From the NCBI RefSeq assembly GCF_000336555.1, contig NZ_KB375281.1:1056227-1120226 (forward strand): 64,000 nt of DNA, written 5' to 3'. A model generated the notes under the pieces. That model was not told the origin of the DNA. It worked only from the letters and a program-made list of their open reading frames with translations, and searched no databases. The translations under genes were made by a program, and so were the position numbers. Below, in pieces: positions 56,503-64,000 of this stretch (the stretch's first letter is position 1; every line of letters begins with the position of its first letter). Source of the stretch: Afipia clevelandensis ATCC 49720 (GTDB lineage Bacteria > Pseudomonadota > Alphaproteobacteria > Rhizobiales > Xanthobacteraceae).

Positions 56503-58251
56503 CTATTCGGTTCCTTCGGAGCGGAAGATCGCGATGGAAATCGCCTTACCGGTCGAGATGTTGTAACCGTCGATGCGGGTGGCCACGTCGTAGCGCAGGC
56601 CGATGGTTTCGGCACGCTGCGCGAAGGCGCGCTCCTCGCGCCATTCCACCAGTGCGAAGCGACAGCTTCCCTGCAGCAGGAAGTCGGCTGCGCCCGATCC
56701 GTTGGTCAGGATGGTCTGGGTGCCGACCATGAACACAAGGCTCGGTTCATGGAAACCTGCCGCCGCCGCCGCGGGTCCGACGCACTGGACGCTGCGCAAG
56801 GCGCGCGCCACCTGCACGCTCGGAAACACCGGCGTGAGCGAGGGCACCACAACGCCGTAGATGCAGACCGCGAGAAACCACGACGCGCCGATCCCATTCA
56901 GCAGCGAGCGTTCGGCGCGATAGTCGTCATACATCCACCATGCGAACAGCCCGAAGATCAGCGCGCCCGCGCCGAACGGCCAGGCGAGGAATTCCGGCTG
57001 CCGGAGCAGCGAAATCGCGCCGATGATCGAAGCCACCGCGATGATCAGCGGCAACACGAACCACCACGCCGTGCCGCGGACGATCCACGCGCCCTGCGCC
57101 AGAACCTTGCGCTCGAGCGCGCCGATGATCAGGATCGCAATGGCCGGATAAAGCGGCAGCACGTAGTGCGGCAGCTTGGTGATGACGATTTCAAAGATGA
57201 TCCACGCCGGCAGCAGCCATGCGAGCAGGAATTGTGCGCCGGGCTCGCGGCGCGCGCGCCAGACCGCAGGCACCGCGAGACCTGCCAGCGTCGCCCCCGG
57301 CCAGAATGTCACCCAGAACAGCAGCAGATAGAGTCCGGGCGGCGCGCCATGCGATTCCTGCGCGCTGGCGACCTTGTTCAGCATGTCGCTGCCCAGCGAA
57401 TCCGCGAAGAAGGTGTCGCCTGCCTTGAGGAAGATCAGGATGAACCACGGCAGCACCAGCACCAGCGTCCACATCAGCCCCCAGACCGGACGCAGACGCC
57501 ACAGCCAAGCCGCCGAGCGATCGAGGATCGCCAGCGTCACCACCGTGAGCGCGACGAACATCAGGATCAGCGGTCCCTTGAGCAGGATGCCGCCCGCCAT
57601 CGCCGTCCAGAAGATGAAGGCCAGTTTCCACGACGGATGCGGATTGTCGTCGCCGCGCTGCCACGACAGATAGGCGCGCGCCATCGCACCCATGACGGCT
57701 GTTGTGGTCAGCAGCAGCATGGCGTCGGTCTTGGCAAGCCGCGCCTCGACCCCGAGCAGGATGGAACTGCACATCAATAGACCCGCGAGCAACGCGCCGC
57801 GCCGCGTGACGAACGCCAGTGCCGTCCAGTATGTCAGAAGGACCGCGCCGATCGCGCCGATCAGCGACGGCACGCGGTAGAGCCAGATGCGCACCTGCGC
57901 GCGCGGCAGGCCGAGCTTCGATGCCGTTTCCACGACAGCCGCCTGCGCCCAGTAGATGCCGACCGGCTTCTTGTAGCGGACTTCATCCTGGAAACGGATA
58001 TCGACGAAATCGCCGTTCTCGACCATCTGCTTGGTGGCCTGCGCGAAGCGGGCCTCGTCGCGGTCGACCGGGGGAATGTTGAAAAAGCCGGGCAGGAAGA
58101 ACAGCAGGCCGGCCACGATCAGCAGCAGAACCGCGCGGGTGTGGCTGCCGACCGCGAAATCAATGACGCGCACGAGGCCGCTCCCGGGATTTTTCTGTTC
58201 CACGGGCTCGCGCGGCGCGCCAAATCGGGGTCTCGGGTAGCTCTCAGCCAT
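56503..58251 (-). CDS. ArnT-like GT39/GT83 glycosyltransferase
   Basis: The 582-residue integral membrane enzyme has about 12 helices and, in the first periplasmic loop, DRDEARFAQATKQM with the acidic residues needed by ArnT-type transferases. These move a sugar from polyprenyl phosphate to lipid A, core or protein at the periplasmic face. A C-terminal periplasmic domain of about 130 residues is present. ATG 58251 is preferred to a GTG at 58275. It is tightly linked to PAP2 downstream. Confidence 0.9.
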   Translation of the reverse strand: MAESYPRPRFGAPREPVEQKNPGSGLVRVIDFAVGSHTRAVLLLIVAGLLFFLPGFFNIPPVDRDEARFAQATKQMVENGDFVDIRFQDEVRYKKPVGIYWAQAAVVETASKLGLPRAQVRIWLYRVPSLIGAIGAVLLTYWTALAFVTRRGALLAGLLMCSSILLGVEARLAKTDAMLLLTTTAVMGAMARAYLSWQRGDDNPHPSWKLAFIFWTAMAGGILLKGPLILMFVALTVVTLAILDRSAAWLWRLRPVWGLMWTLVLVLPWFILIFLKAGDTFFADSLGSDMLNKVASAQESHGAPPGLYLLLFWVTFWPGATLAGLAVPAVWRARREPGAQFLLAWLLPAWIIFEIVITKLPHYVLPLYPAIAILIIGALERKVLAQGAWIVRGTAWWFVLPLIIAVASIIGAISLLRQPEFLAWPFGAGALIFGLFAWWMYDDYRAERSLLNGIGASWFLAVCIYGVVVPSLTPVFPSVQVARALRSVQCVGPAAAAAGFHEPSLVFMVGTQTILTNGSGAADFLLQGSCRFALVEWREERAFAQRAETIGLRYDVATRIDGYNISTGKAISIAIFRSEGTE

Positions 58252-58301
58252 CGGTTCCGCATACGCGGAAACCACCCGCCGGACAACAGCTTGGACCGGC
58301 T

Positions 58302-60515
58302 CTACTGAATTCTCACGACAACTGTGTCCGCCGCGCCAGTCGCATCCATCACCGTCAGCCGGGCGAAGCCCGGACCCGGCGGATCGACCAGTTTCTGACG
58401 GCGGCTGTCGATATTGCCGATGGCGACGCCGTTAACCATCATGGTCAGGGGCAAGACCCCGCCCGCCACCTTCACCGGCATGGGCGAAATGTTCGCCTGA
58501 CCGCCGCCATAGGCGTCGATCCGTGAGCCATCGAGCGGAAACTGGATGCGCAGCGCCTGCTCGCTGCCGGTCCGGACGAATTCACCCGAGGCCCGGAAGC
58601 GGCGCAGCGGCAGCGGCAACCTGGCATTGCTGGCGATCAGCGTTCCCTTGGGGGCCTTGGCGAGGCCCTGCGGCAGCTTGCCGGTGCGCGCGAAGGCGTC
58701 GAACAGGATCGGTGCGGCGGCCGAACGGCCAACCAGTCCGGGAACCGGGGCGCCGTCCGGGCGGCCGACCCAGACCCCGATGGTCATCCGGCCATCGAAG
58801 CCGATCGACCAGGCGTCGCGGTAGCCGTAGCTGGTCCCGGTCTTGAACGCGAGACGGTTGCGCGGCGCATTGTCCGGCGGCGGCGTTCCCATCAGGACAT
58901 TGCCGACCAGCCATGCGGCCGATGGATCGAGCAGCCGCCGCGCTTCCGGCTCCTGTCCGTCATCCGGGCGGACGATTTCCCGCAAGGCGACCGTGTCGCC
59001 GGAGCGCGCCAAACCTGCATAGAGGCGGACAAGGTCATTCAGAGTGATACCGACACCGCCGAGGCCCATGGCGAGACCGGGCGTCTCATCTTTCGGCAGG
59101 ATCAGGTTCGCGCCGGCCTGCTTGATCCGCGCGGTCAGCCGGTTCGAGCCGATGCGGTCGAGCAGCGCGATGGCCGGCACGTTCAGCGACATCTGGAGCG
59201 CCTTGCGTACCGTCACCGTGCCCTGGAACGTCATGTCGAAATTTTCCGGCGCGTAGACGCCGTAGCGGACCGGCCGATCCTCGATCAGGCTTTCGGGATG
59301 AACGAAGCCATCCTCGAACGCGAGGCCGTAGATGAATGGCTTGAGTGTCGAGCCGGGCGAGCGCACCGCGCGCGTCATGTCCACCTGCCCCGCGCGCTTC
59401 ACGTCGAAGTAATCCGACGAGCCGACATGCGCGATTACATCGCCGGTCTCGTTATCGACCGCGAGGATTCCAATGGAGACATCGGGCCCCTGCGCCAGCG
59501 CGCGGTCGCGCGCGAGATGTTCCAGCGCCGCCTGGATGGTGGAGTCCAGCGTCAACCGGATGACAGGCGCGTCCTTCATGGTCACAAGCGACTGATCGGT
59601 TGAATGCGGGGCAAGCAACGGCATCGGCTTGCGCAGGCGCGGCACGGCTTCGCGCTTGGCCTGAGCCGCATCGTCGGCGGATACGCGCCCGGCTGCGACC
59701 ATCAGCGACAGGACATGATCGCGGGCGGCACGCGCCGCCTCGGGATGGCGGTCGAGCCGCCGGGTTTCCGGCGATTGCGGCAACGCCACCAGCAGCGCGG
59801 ATTCCGCGAGAGACAGCCGCTTCGGCTCCTTGCCAAAGTAAGCGAACGAGGCCGCGCGCACGCCTTCGAGGTTTCCGCCGAACGGCGCCAGCGTCAGATA
59901 AAGATCGAGGATTTCGTCCTTGCTGAGTTTGCGCTCAAGCTGAACCGCGCGCACCATTTGGCGCAGCTTGGCATAGACCGAGCGCTCCTGACGCGGCTCC
60001 ATCAGCCGCGCCACCTGCATGGTGATGGTGGAGCCGCCCGAGACGATGTGCCCGCGCGTCACAAGCTGAAACGCGGCGCGGCCGATGGCCAGCGGATCGA
60101 CACCGATATGCGAGCGGAAACGCCGGTCCTCGTAATTCAGCAGCAGGTTGAGGTAACCGGGGTCGACATCCTTTGCATGCGCGGGCAACCGCCAGCGCCC
60201 GTCCGCCATGGCGAAGGCACGCAGCAGCTTGCCGTTGCGGTCGAGAATGGTGGTGGAGACTTTCCGCGCGTCGGCGAAAGGCAACGGCGGGAGGGAGGCG
60301 ATCCAGATGGCGGCGGCGATTGCGGATGAAGCGATCAAACTTCCAGCAGCGACTGCAAACCATCTCAGAAATCGGCGGTTGCTTTTGACACCGTCATCCC
60401 CGGGCTTGTCCCGGCCATCCACGTCTTTTGGTCCCTCATCAAAAGAAGTCGTGGATCCCCGGGACAAGCCCGGGGATGACGATGGAGAGTTTCGCGTTTT
60501 GAACTCTTCGCTCAT
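58302..60515 (-). CDS. pbpC: Penicillin-binding protein 1C with a translated palindromic insert
   Basis: The 737-residue peptidoglycan synthase has a cytosolic N-terminus, one membrane helix (about 52-73), a GT51 transglycosylase domain (with EDRRFRSHIGVDP), and a transpeptidase domain with catalytic Ser389 in SPGSTLK, SLN and KTGTSYG. A C-terminal PBP1C domain ends the protein. Residues 12-42 are encoded by a 90-bp palindromic repeat (60392-60481). The ATG at 60515 overlaps the stop of the alpha-2-macroglobulin gene as ATGA, and no other ATG, GTG or TTG follows before the helix, so the insert is translated. Confidence 0.95.
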   Translation of the reverse strand: MSEEFKTRNSPSSSPGLSRGSTTSFDEGPKDVDGRDKPGDDGVKSNRRFLRWFAVAAGSLIASSAIAAAIWIASLPPLPFADARKVSTTILDRNGKLLRAFAMADGRWRLPAHAKDVDPGYLNLLLNYEDRRFRSHIGVDPLAIGRAAFQLVTRGHIVSGGSTITMQVARLMEPRQERSVYAKLRQMVRAVQLERKLSKDEILDLYLTLAPFGGNLEGVRAASFAYFGKEPKRLSLAESALLVALPQSPETRRLDRHPEAARAARDHVLSLMVAAGRVSADDAAQAKREAVPRLRKPMPLLAPHSTDQSLVTMKDAPVIRLTLDSTIQAALEHLARDRALAQGPDVSIGILAVDNETGDVIAHVGSSDYFDVKRAGQVDMTRAVRSPGSTLKPFIYGLAFEDGFVHPESLIEDRPVRYGVYAPENFDMTFQGTVTVRKALQMSLNVPAIALLDRIGSNRLTARIKQAGANLILPKDETPGLAMGLGGVGITLNDLVRLYAGLARSGDTVALREIVRPDDGQEPEARRLLDPSAAWLVGNVLMGTPPPDNAPRNRLAFKTGTSYGYRDAWSIGFDGRMTIGVWVGRPDGAPVPGLVGRSAAAPILFDAFARTGKLPQGLAKAPKGTLIASNARLPLPLRRFRASGEFVRTGSEQALRIQFPLDGSRIDAYGGGQANISPMPVKVAGGVLPLTMMVNGVAIGNIDSRRQKLVDPPGPGFARLTVMDATGAADTVVVRIQ
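60392..60481. repeat. Palindromic repeat (family C) inside pbpC
   Basis: Perfect 23-bp outer arms at 60392-60414 and 60459-60481 enclose an imperfect inner stem (ATCCACG...CGTGGAT and TTTTG...CAAAA). The element is 90 bp, exactly 30 codons, and keeps the pbpC frame open. Confidence 0.9.
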
Positions 60516-63500
60516 TTCGCCTTCGTCACCTCGACGGTTCCGGTGCCGGTGCGGCCATAGCGCGAGGGATTGTACATGTCCTCGACATAGGCCTGCGGCA
60601 GCACGTACTTGCCGGGCGAGACCGCGCGCACGATGTATGCGACCGTGAACACCGCCTCGTCCTTCGCTTCGCGTTCGATGGCCGCGCTGAAGCGGTCGTC
60701 GCGGAACTCGGTATGTTCCGGCTCCTCGCCGTCCTCGATCCAGTCGAGCGTTCCGCTATCGCCGGACGACACCAGCTTCGGATTGTCGATCTCGAGGCCA
60801 GCCGGGAGATAATCGACCACCATGATGCGGCCGAATTCCGGCTTGGCCTCTGTGACCTTGAGCACAACAGCAAAGCGGTCGTTCTGTTTGGCCTTGCTGA
60901 CATCGGCGGGCTTGCCGTCGAGCGTGAAGAAATTACGCTCGATCTTGAAGCCGTTCGAGGCGGCGGGTTCCGGCGTGATCGGTGCGCCAGTCACGGAGAC
61001 CACCGCCTGCACCGGCGCATCGCCGGTGTTGGTGATGGTGATCGGCTTTGCCGCAACGTCGGTGCTGCGATAATTGCGGTACACCGCGCGCTTCGCCGCT
61101 TCGCCGTTGACGGTGATGGCGAGGCTGTTGGCTTCCTTCGCCAGCGCCCGCGAGGCCAGAACCAGCCACGCATTTTCCTGCGTCGAGGTGTACGGCGTCA
61201 GACCGCGCGCGGCCTCAACCCGCTCGACCGCGAGGCTGATGGTCGCCTTCGGCGCGTTGCCTTCGCTCGACAACGAGACCAAAGCCGCCGCATCGCGCAG
61301 CGACGAACCATAATCCATCCGGCCGAACTCAAGCGCGGGCTTTGGCGCGAGGCTGTTCACCGCCGCCGCATAGACACGCTCGGCGCGTGCCCGGTCACCG
61401 ACCAGCGCCAGCGCCGCAGCGAGCTGTGCCTTGGCGATGGGGGTTGCGATGTTGTTCAGCTTGGTGTCAGCGAGATAACGCAGGTCGCCGATCGGCGCGG
61501 TGCCGTTCTTCGCCAGCACATAGAGGCCATAGGCGAGATCGCGGCCGCCGTCCTTCTCCGGTTCCTCGGCATTGACCACCGAGTTGCGGATACGATCCAG
61601 TGCCGTCTTGAACAAGACGTCCGGCACGGCGAAGCCCTTTTCGCGCGCCCGTGTCAGGAAGTCGGTGACATAGGCATCAAGCCAGGCATCGTCGCCGCCC
61701 GCCGACCACAGGCCGAATGAGCCGTTCGAGCCCTGCCGCGCCAGAAGGCGATCAATCGCGTCCTTGATGCGCTGATCGACACCCGCATCGAGCGCCAGAT
61801 GGTTCTCCGCCGCAAGATCGTTGACATAAAGCAGCGGCATCGCGCGGCTGGTGATCTGCTCGGAGCAGCCGAACGGATACCGATCCAGCGCTTTGAGGAT
61901 CGTGGCCGCATCGAGCGCAGTGGACAGGCCGACCGACAATTGAACCCCGCCGGTGCCCTGCACGAGATCGGAGAACATGTCCGATGTCAGTGTCAGGCTC
62001 TCGCCCTTCGCCAGCGTGCGAACAGAGCGACGCGCGAGGATCTGCGTCGCCGGTTTGACGTTGAGGTCATAGTGCCGCGCGAGCGTCAGCCCGTCCGGCC
62101 CCGCAATGTTCACGTCGAGCGCCGCAGCGCCCGCCCCGTTCGCCGCGTCAATGGCCAGCGCCACGGTGCTGCGCTGTTTCGCCGCCAGCCGCATCGTGGT
62201 CGCCGGATTACCGGTGATCTTCACCGGACCCGATGGCTTGACGCTGATAACGTAGTCACCCGCGGCGCCCTCGACATTGTCGAGATCGAGATTCATGGTG
62301 CCGCGGTCGCCACTCAGCAGGAAGCGCGGCAGCGTCGCGGTCAGCACCACGGGATCGCGCACGGTCACGTCGGTGTTGGCGCGGCCGACCTTGGTCGCCG
62401 TCCATGCCACCGCCATGACGCGCGCGGTGCCGGCGAATTCCGGAATGTCGAACGAGACGATCGCGGTGCCATCGGCGCCGACCGTGACGATGCCGGAATA
62501 CAGCGCAAGCGGCTTCTGGGTCGGAGGGCTGCCTTGAAGTTCAGCGCCTGCGCCGTCACCACCGGTGCGGATCTGGCCGCGGGTGCCCTGCATGCCGTCG
62601 ATCAGTTGCCCATAGAGGTCACGGATCTCGGACGTCATGCGGCGCTGGCCGAGATAGTAGTCGTCCGGCGCAGGCGGCTTGTAATTGGTGAGGTTGAGAA
62701 TGCCGACATCGACAGCGGCGACCACGATCTTGGCGTCTTCACCGCGGCTGAGACCCTCGATCTTGACCGGGAGCTTGAGCGCCGTGCCCGGGCGCACCAG
62801 CGCGGGCGGCGTCAGCGAGACCTTGAGTGTGCGCTCGGCCTTGTCGATGCCGAACCATTTCAGGCCAATGGCGCGGCCCGGCATGCGCTGGGCAGCGGCA
62901 TCGAGCGGACGGCGCAGCGTGGCGACAACATAAGCGCCGGTGCCCCAATCCTTGCCGACGGCGATGTTGATCTTGTTCTGGCCTGCCTTGACGTCGGCGG
63001 ACTGCGTGGTCAGCAGACGGTCGCCCAGCACATTGACGGTGAGCTTGCCGGCCGTGCGCGCATTGATGGACACCACCATGGTGTCGCCGGACTTGTATTC
63101 CGGCTTGTCGATGGATGTTTCCAAAAGGTCTGGGGTGTCGGCGCTGCCGTCGGAATACCAGCCGACATCGAACTGCACCGAGGTGATCGGGCCATCCACA
63201 TCGGTAGACTTCACATCCAGCCGGTAGCGGCCCGGCTGCGGCGAGAAAGTAATGCGCGCAGGCTTGTCGGCGGCAATGGTGACATCGCCATCCGCCACGC
63301 GCTTGGTGGACTTCACCGGCTCATAGTCCCATGACGAACCCTGCCGGTACCACTGATAGCGCGACTCCATCTTGAGCAGTTCGTAACGCAGGCCGCTGCG
63401 CGCCAGCGCCTTACCGTCCGGCGCGACATAGACCACATCGAAACTGGCGGGGTCGCCTTCGGCGACATTCTTGTCGGAGAACAGCGGCTTCACCCCGATC

Positions 63501-64000
63501 ATCTCGTCGCTCGGCGCGACCGGAATCGTCAGCTTGCGCTCGACCGCGCGGCCGCCGGTTTCCACCATGCGGACGAAGACCTGCGCTTCCTGCGGACGCT
63601 GCGATGATGGCGGCTTGGGCAGGCTGACACTGAACTTCGCCTTGCCGTTGGCATCGGCCTCGGGGAGGCTTTCCAGCGGTGTGCGTTCGTTGTTGGTGCT
63701 TTCGTCGTCGGCGATGCCGAACCTGTAGCCGGCATAGCCCGGACGGTCGGCCGCCGTTGCAATCAGCAGGTCGCCCTCAAGCGCGAGACCCGAAGCAGGC
63801 GCGCCATAGAGAAAGCGGCCATCGACCTCAAGTTCTGCAGGAAGTTCAGCCGTAATCTGCTTGGCCTTGGAAGTTAACGTGAATTCGATCCGGTCGGCGA
63901 CATAATCCTCGACCATGAAGGTGGTTTCGCCCACCGACGGCGCCTTCGGATCGGTGAAGGCGCGGACCCGCCAGGTGCCGGTCGGCACCGCTGAGTTGAG
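60512..64000 (-). CDS. Alpha-2-macroglobulin family protein (YfhM-like), C-terminal part (cut by window edge)
   Basis: About 1162 C-terminal residues lie in the window; the N-terminus is beyond 64000. The protein traps proteases in the periplasm. It shows the macroglobulin MG repeats, the bait region, the thioester motif CSEQ (61856-61867, in PFGCSEQITSRAMP) and the alpha-alpha toroid that follows. The thioester Cys and Gln are intact. Bacterial members of this type are regularly paired with pbpC; here the two overlap by 4 bp. A partial frame to the window edge is open with no earlier stop. Confidence 0.95.
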   Translation of the reverse strand, partial: LNSAVPTGTWRVRAFTDPKAPSVGETTFMVEDYVADRIEFTLTSKAKQITAELPAELEVDGRFLYGAPASGLALEGDLLIATAADRPGYAGYRFGIADDESTNNERTPLESLPEADANGKAKFSVSLPKPPSSQRPQEAQVFVRMVETGGRAVERKLTIPVAPSDEMIGVKPLFSDKNVAEGDPASFDVVYVAPDGKALARSGLRYELLKMESRYQWYRQGSSWDYEPVKSTKRVADGDVTIAADKPARITFSPQPGRYRLDVKSTDVDGPITSVQFDVGWYSDGSADTPDLLETSIDKPEYKSGDTMVVSINARTAGKLTVNVLGDRLLTTQSADVKAGQNKINIAVGKDWGTGAYVVATLRRPLDAAAQRMPGRAIGLKWFGIDKAERTLKVSLTPPALVRPGTALKLPVKIEGLSRGEDAKIVVAAVDVGILNLTNYKPPAPDDYYLGQRRMTSEIRDLYGQLIDGMQGTRGQIRTGGDGAGAELQGSPPTQKPLALYSGIVTVGADGTAIVSFDIPEFAGTARVMAVAWTATKVGRANTDVTVRDPVVLTATLPRFLLSGDRGTMNLDLDNVEGAAGDYVISVKPSGPVKITGNPATTMRLAAKQRSTVALAIDAANGAGAAALDVNIAGPDGLTLARHYDLNVKPATQILARRSVRTLAKGESLTLTSDMFSDLVQGTGGVQLSVGLSTALDAATILKALDRYPFGCSEQITSRAMPLLYVNDLAAENHLALDAGVDQRIKDAIDRLLARQGSNGSFGLWSAGGDDAWLDAYVTDFLTRAREKGFAVPDVLFKTALDRIRNSVVNAEEPEKDGGRDLAYGLYVLAKNGTAPIGDLRYLADTKLNNIATPIAKAQLAAALALVGDRARAERVYAAAVNSLAPKPALEFGRMDYGSSLRDAAALVSLSSEGNAPKATISLAVERVEAARGLTPYTSTQENAWLVLASRALAKEANSLAITVNGEAAKRAVYRNYRSTDVAAKPITITNTGDAPVQAVVSVTGAPITPEPAASNGFKIERNFFTLDGKPADVSKAKQNDRFAVVLKVTEAKPEFGRIMVVDYLPAGLEIDNPKLVSSGDSGTLDWIEDGEEPEHTEFRDDRFSAAIEREAKDEAVFTVAYIVRAVSPGKYVLPQAYVEDMYNPSRYGRTGTGTVEVTKAK

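Overview
The window is one continuous piece of a chromosome with high GC content and dense coding from an alphaproteobacterium. It is most likely from the Nitrobacteraceae/Bradyrhizobiaceae (Bradyrhizobium, Afipia, Rhodopseudomonas or Nitrobacter type). The gene content points there: dusB-ntrB-ntrC-ntrY-ntrX followed by hfq-hflX, the pcm-tolC-popZ-valS order, a Porin_2-type porin, an Aap general amino-acid transporter, and several palindromic repeat families scattered between genes. I see no phage, plasmid, insertion sequence, CRISPR array or rRNA. This is core chromosome with envelope and transport clusters. The most unusual features are the repeats and a few structural oddities in otherwise known proteins.

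Layout. 1-2.3 kb: the start of a type I secretion ATPase and its outer-membrane partner, both on the minus strand. 2.7-6.7 kb: a membrane-anchored thermonuclease, a DUF1272 protein, an enoyl-CoA hydratase relative, a queC/queuosine-precursor-transporter pair and mazG. 6.9-17.2 kb: a long minus-strand block, dusB-ntrB-ntrC-ntrY-ntrX-dat-hfq-hflX, for nitrogen signalling and RNA regulation. 17.4-21.3 kb: ispDF-cinA facing ratA and lipA, then a 3-methyladenine glycosylase. 21.5-29.5 kb: a VOC protein, an MFS permease coupled to valS, popZ, tolC and a PIMT-like methyltransferase. 29.6-31 kb: small unknown genes plus tRNA-Cys and tRNA-Asn. 31-45.4 kb: a porin, then a minus-strand run of an efflux lipoprotein, mdtA, mdtB, mdtC, an ABC exporter, a DTW-domain tRNA-modifying enzyme and a GST. 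45.8-48.2 kb: cfa and cysK. 48.4-54.4 kb: aapJQMP and a diverging metC. 54.5-64 kb: a minus-strand envelope cluster (alpha-2-macroglobulin, pbpC, ArnT-like transferase, PAP2 phosphatase, GT2 glycosyltransferase, LAB_N protein).

How the genes work together. The ntr block carries two sensor/regulator pairs. NtrC keeps the sigma-54 contact motif GAFTGA and NtrX has lost it. The 54.5-64 kb cluster joins a periplasmic peptidoglycan synthase/anti-protease pair to what looks like a complete polyprenyl-phosphate-sugar route for decorating lipid A or core. The Mdt-type pump and the BclA/YddA-like ABC protein sit in one direction and may be partly co-transcribed. The palindromic repeats lie mostly between convergent genes or inside long operons. 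One 90-bp copy lies in frame inside pbpC and is translated.

No wholly new defence or mobile system is visible. The strongest leads are the translated palindrome in pbpC, the repeat placement, the envelope-decoration cluster, the enlarged AapM permease and the degenerate PIMT-like protein.
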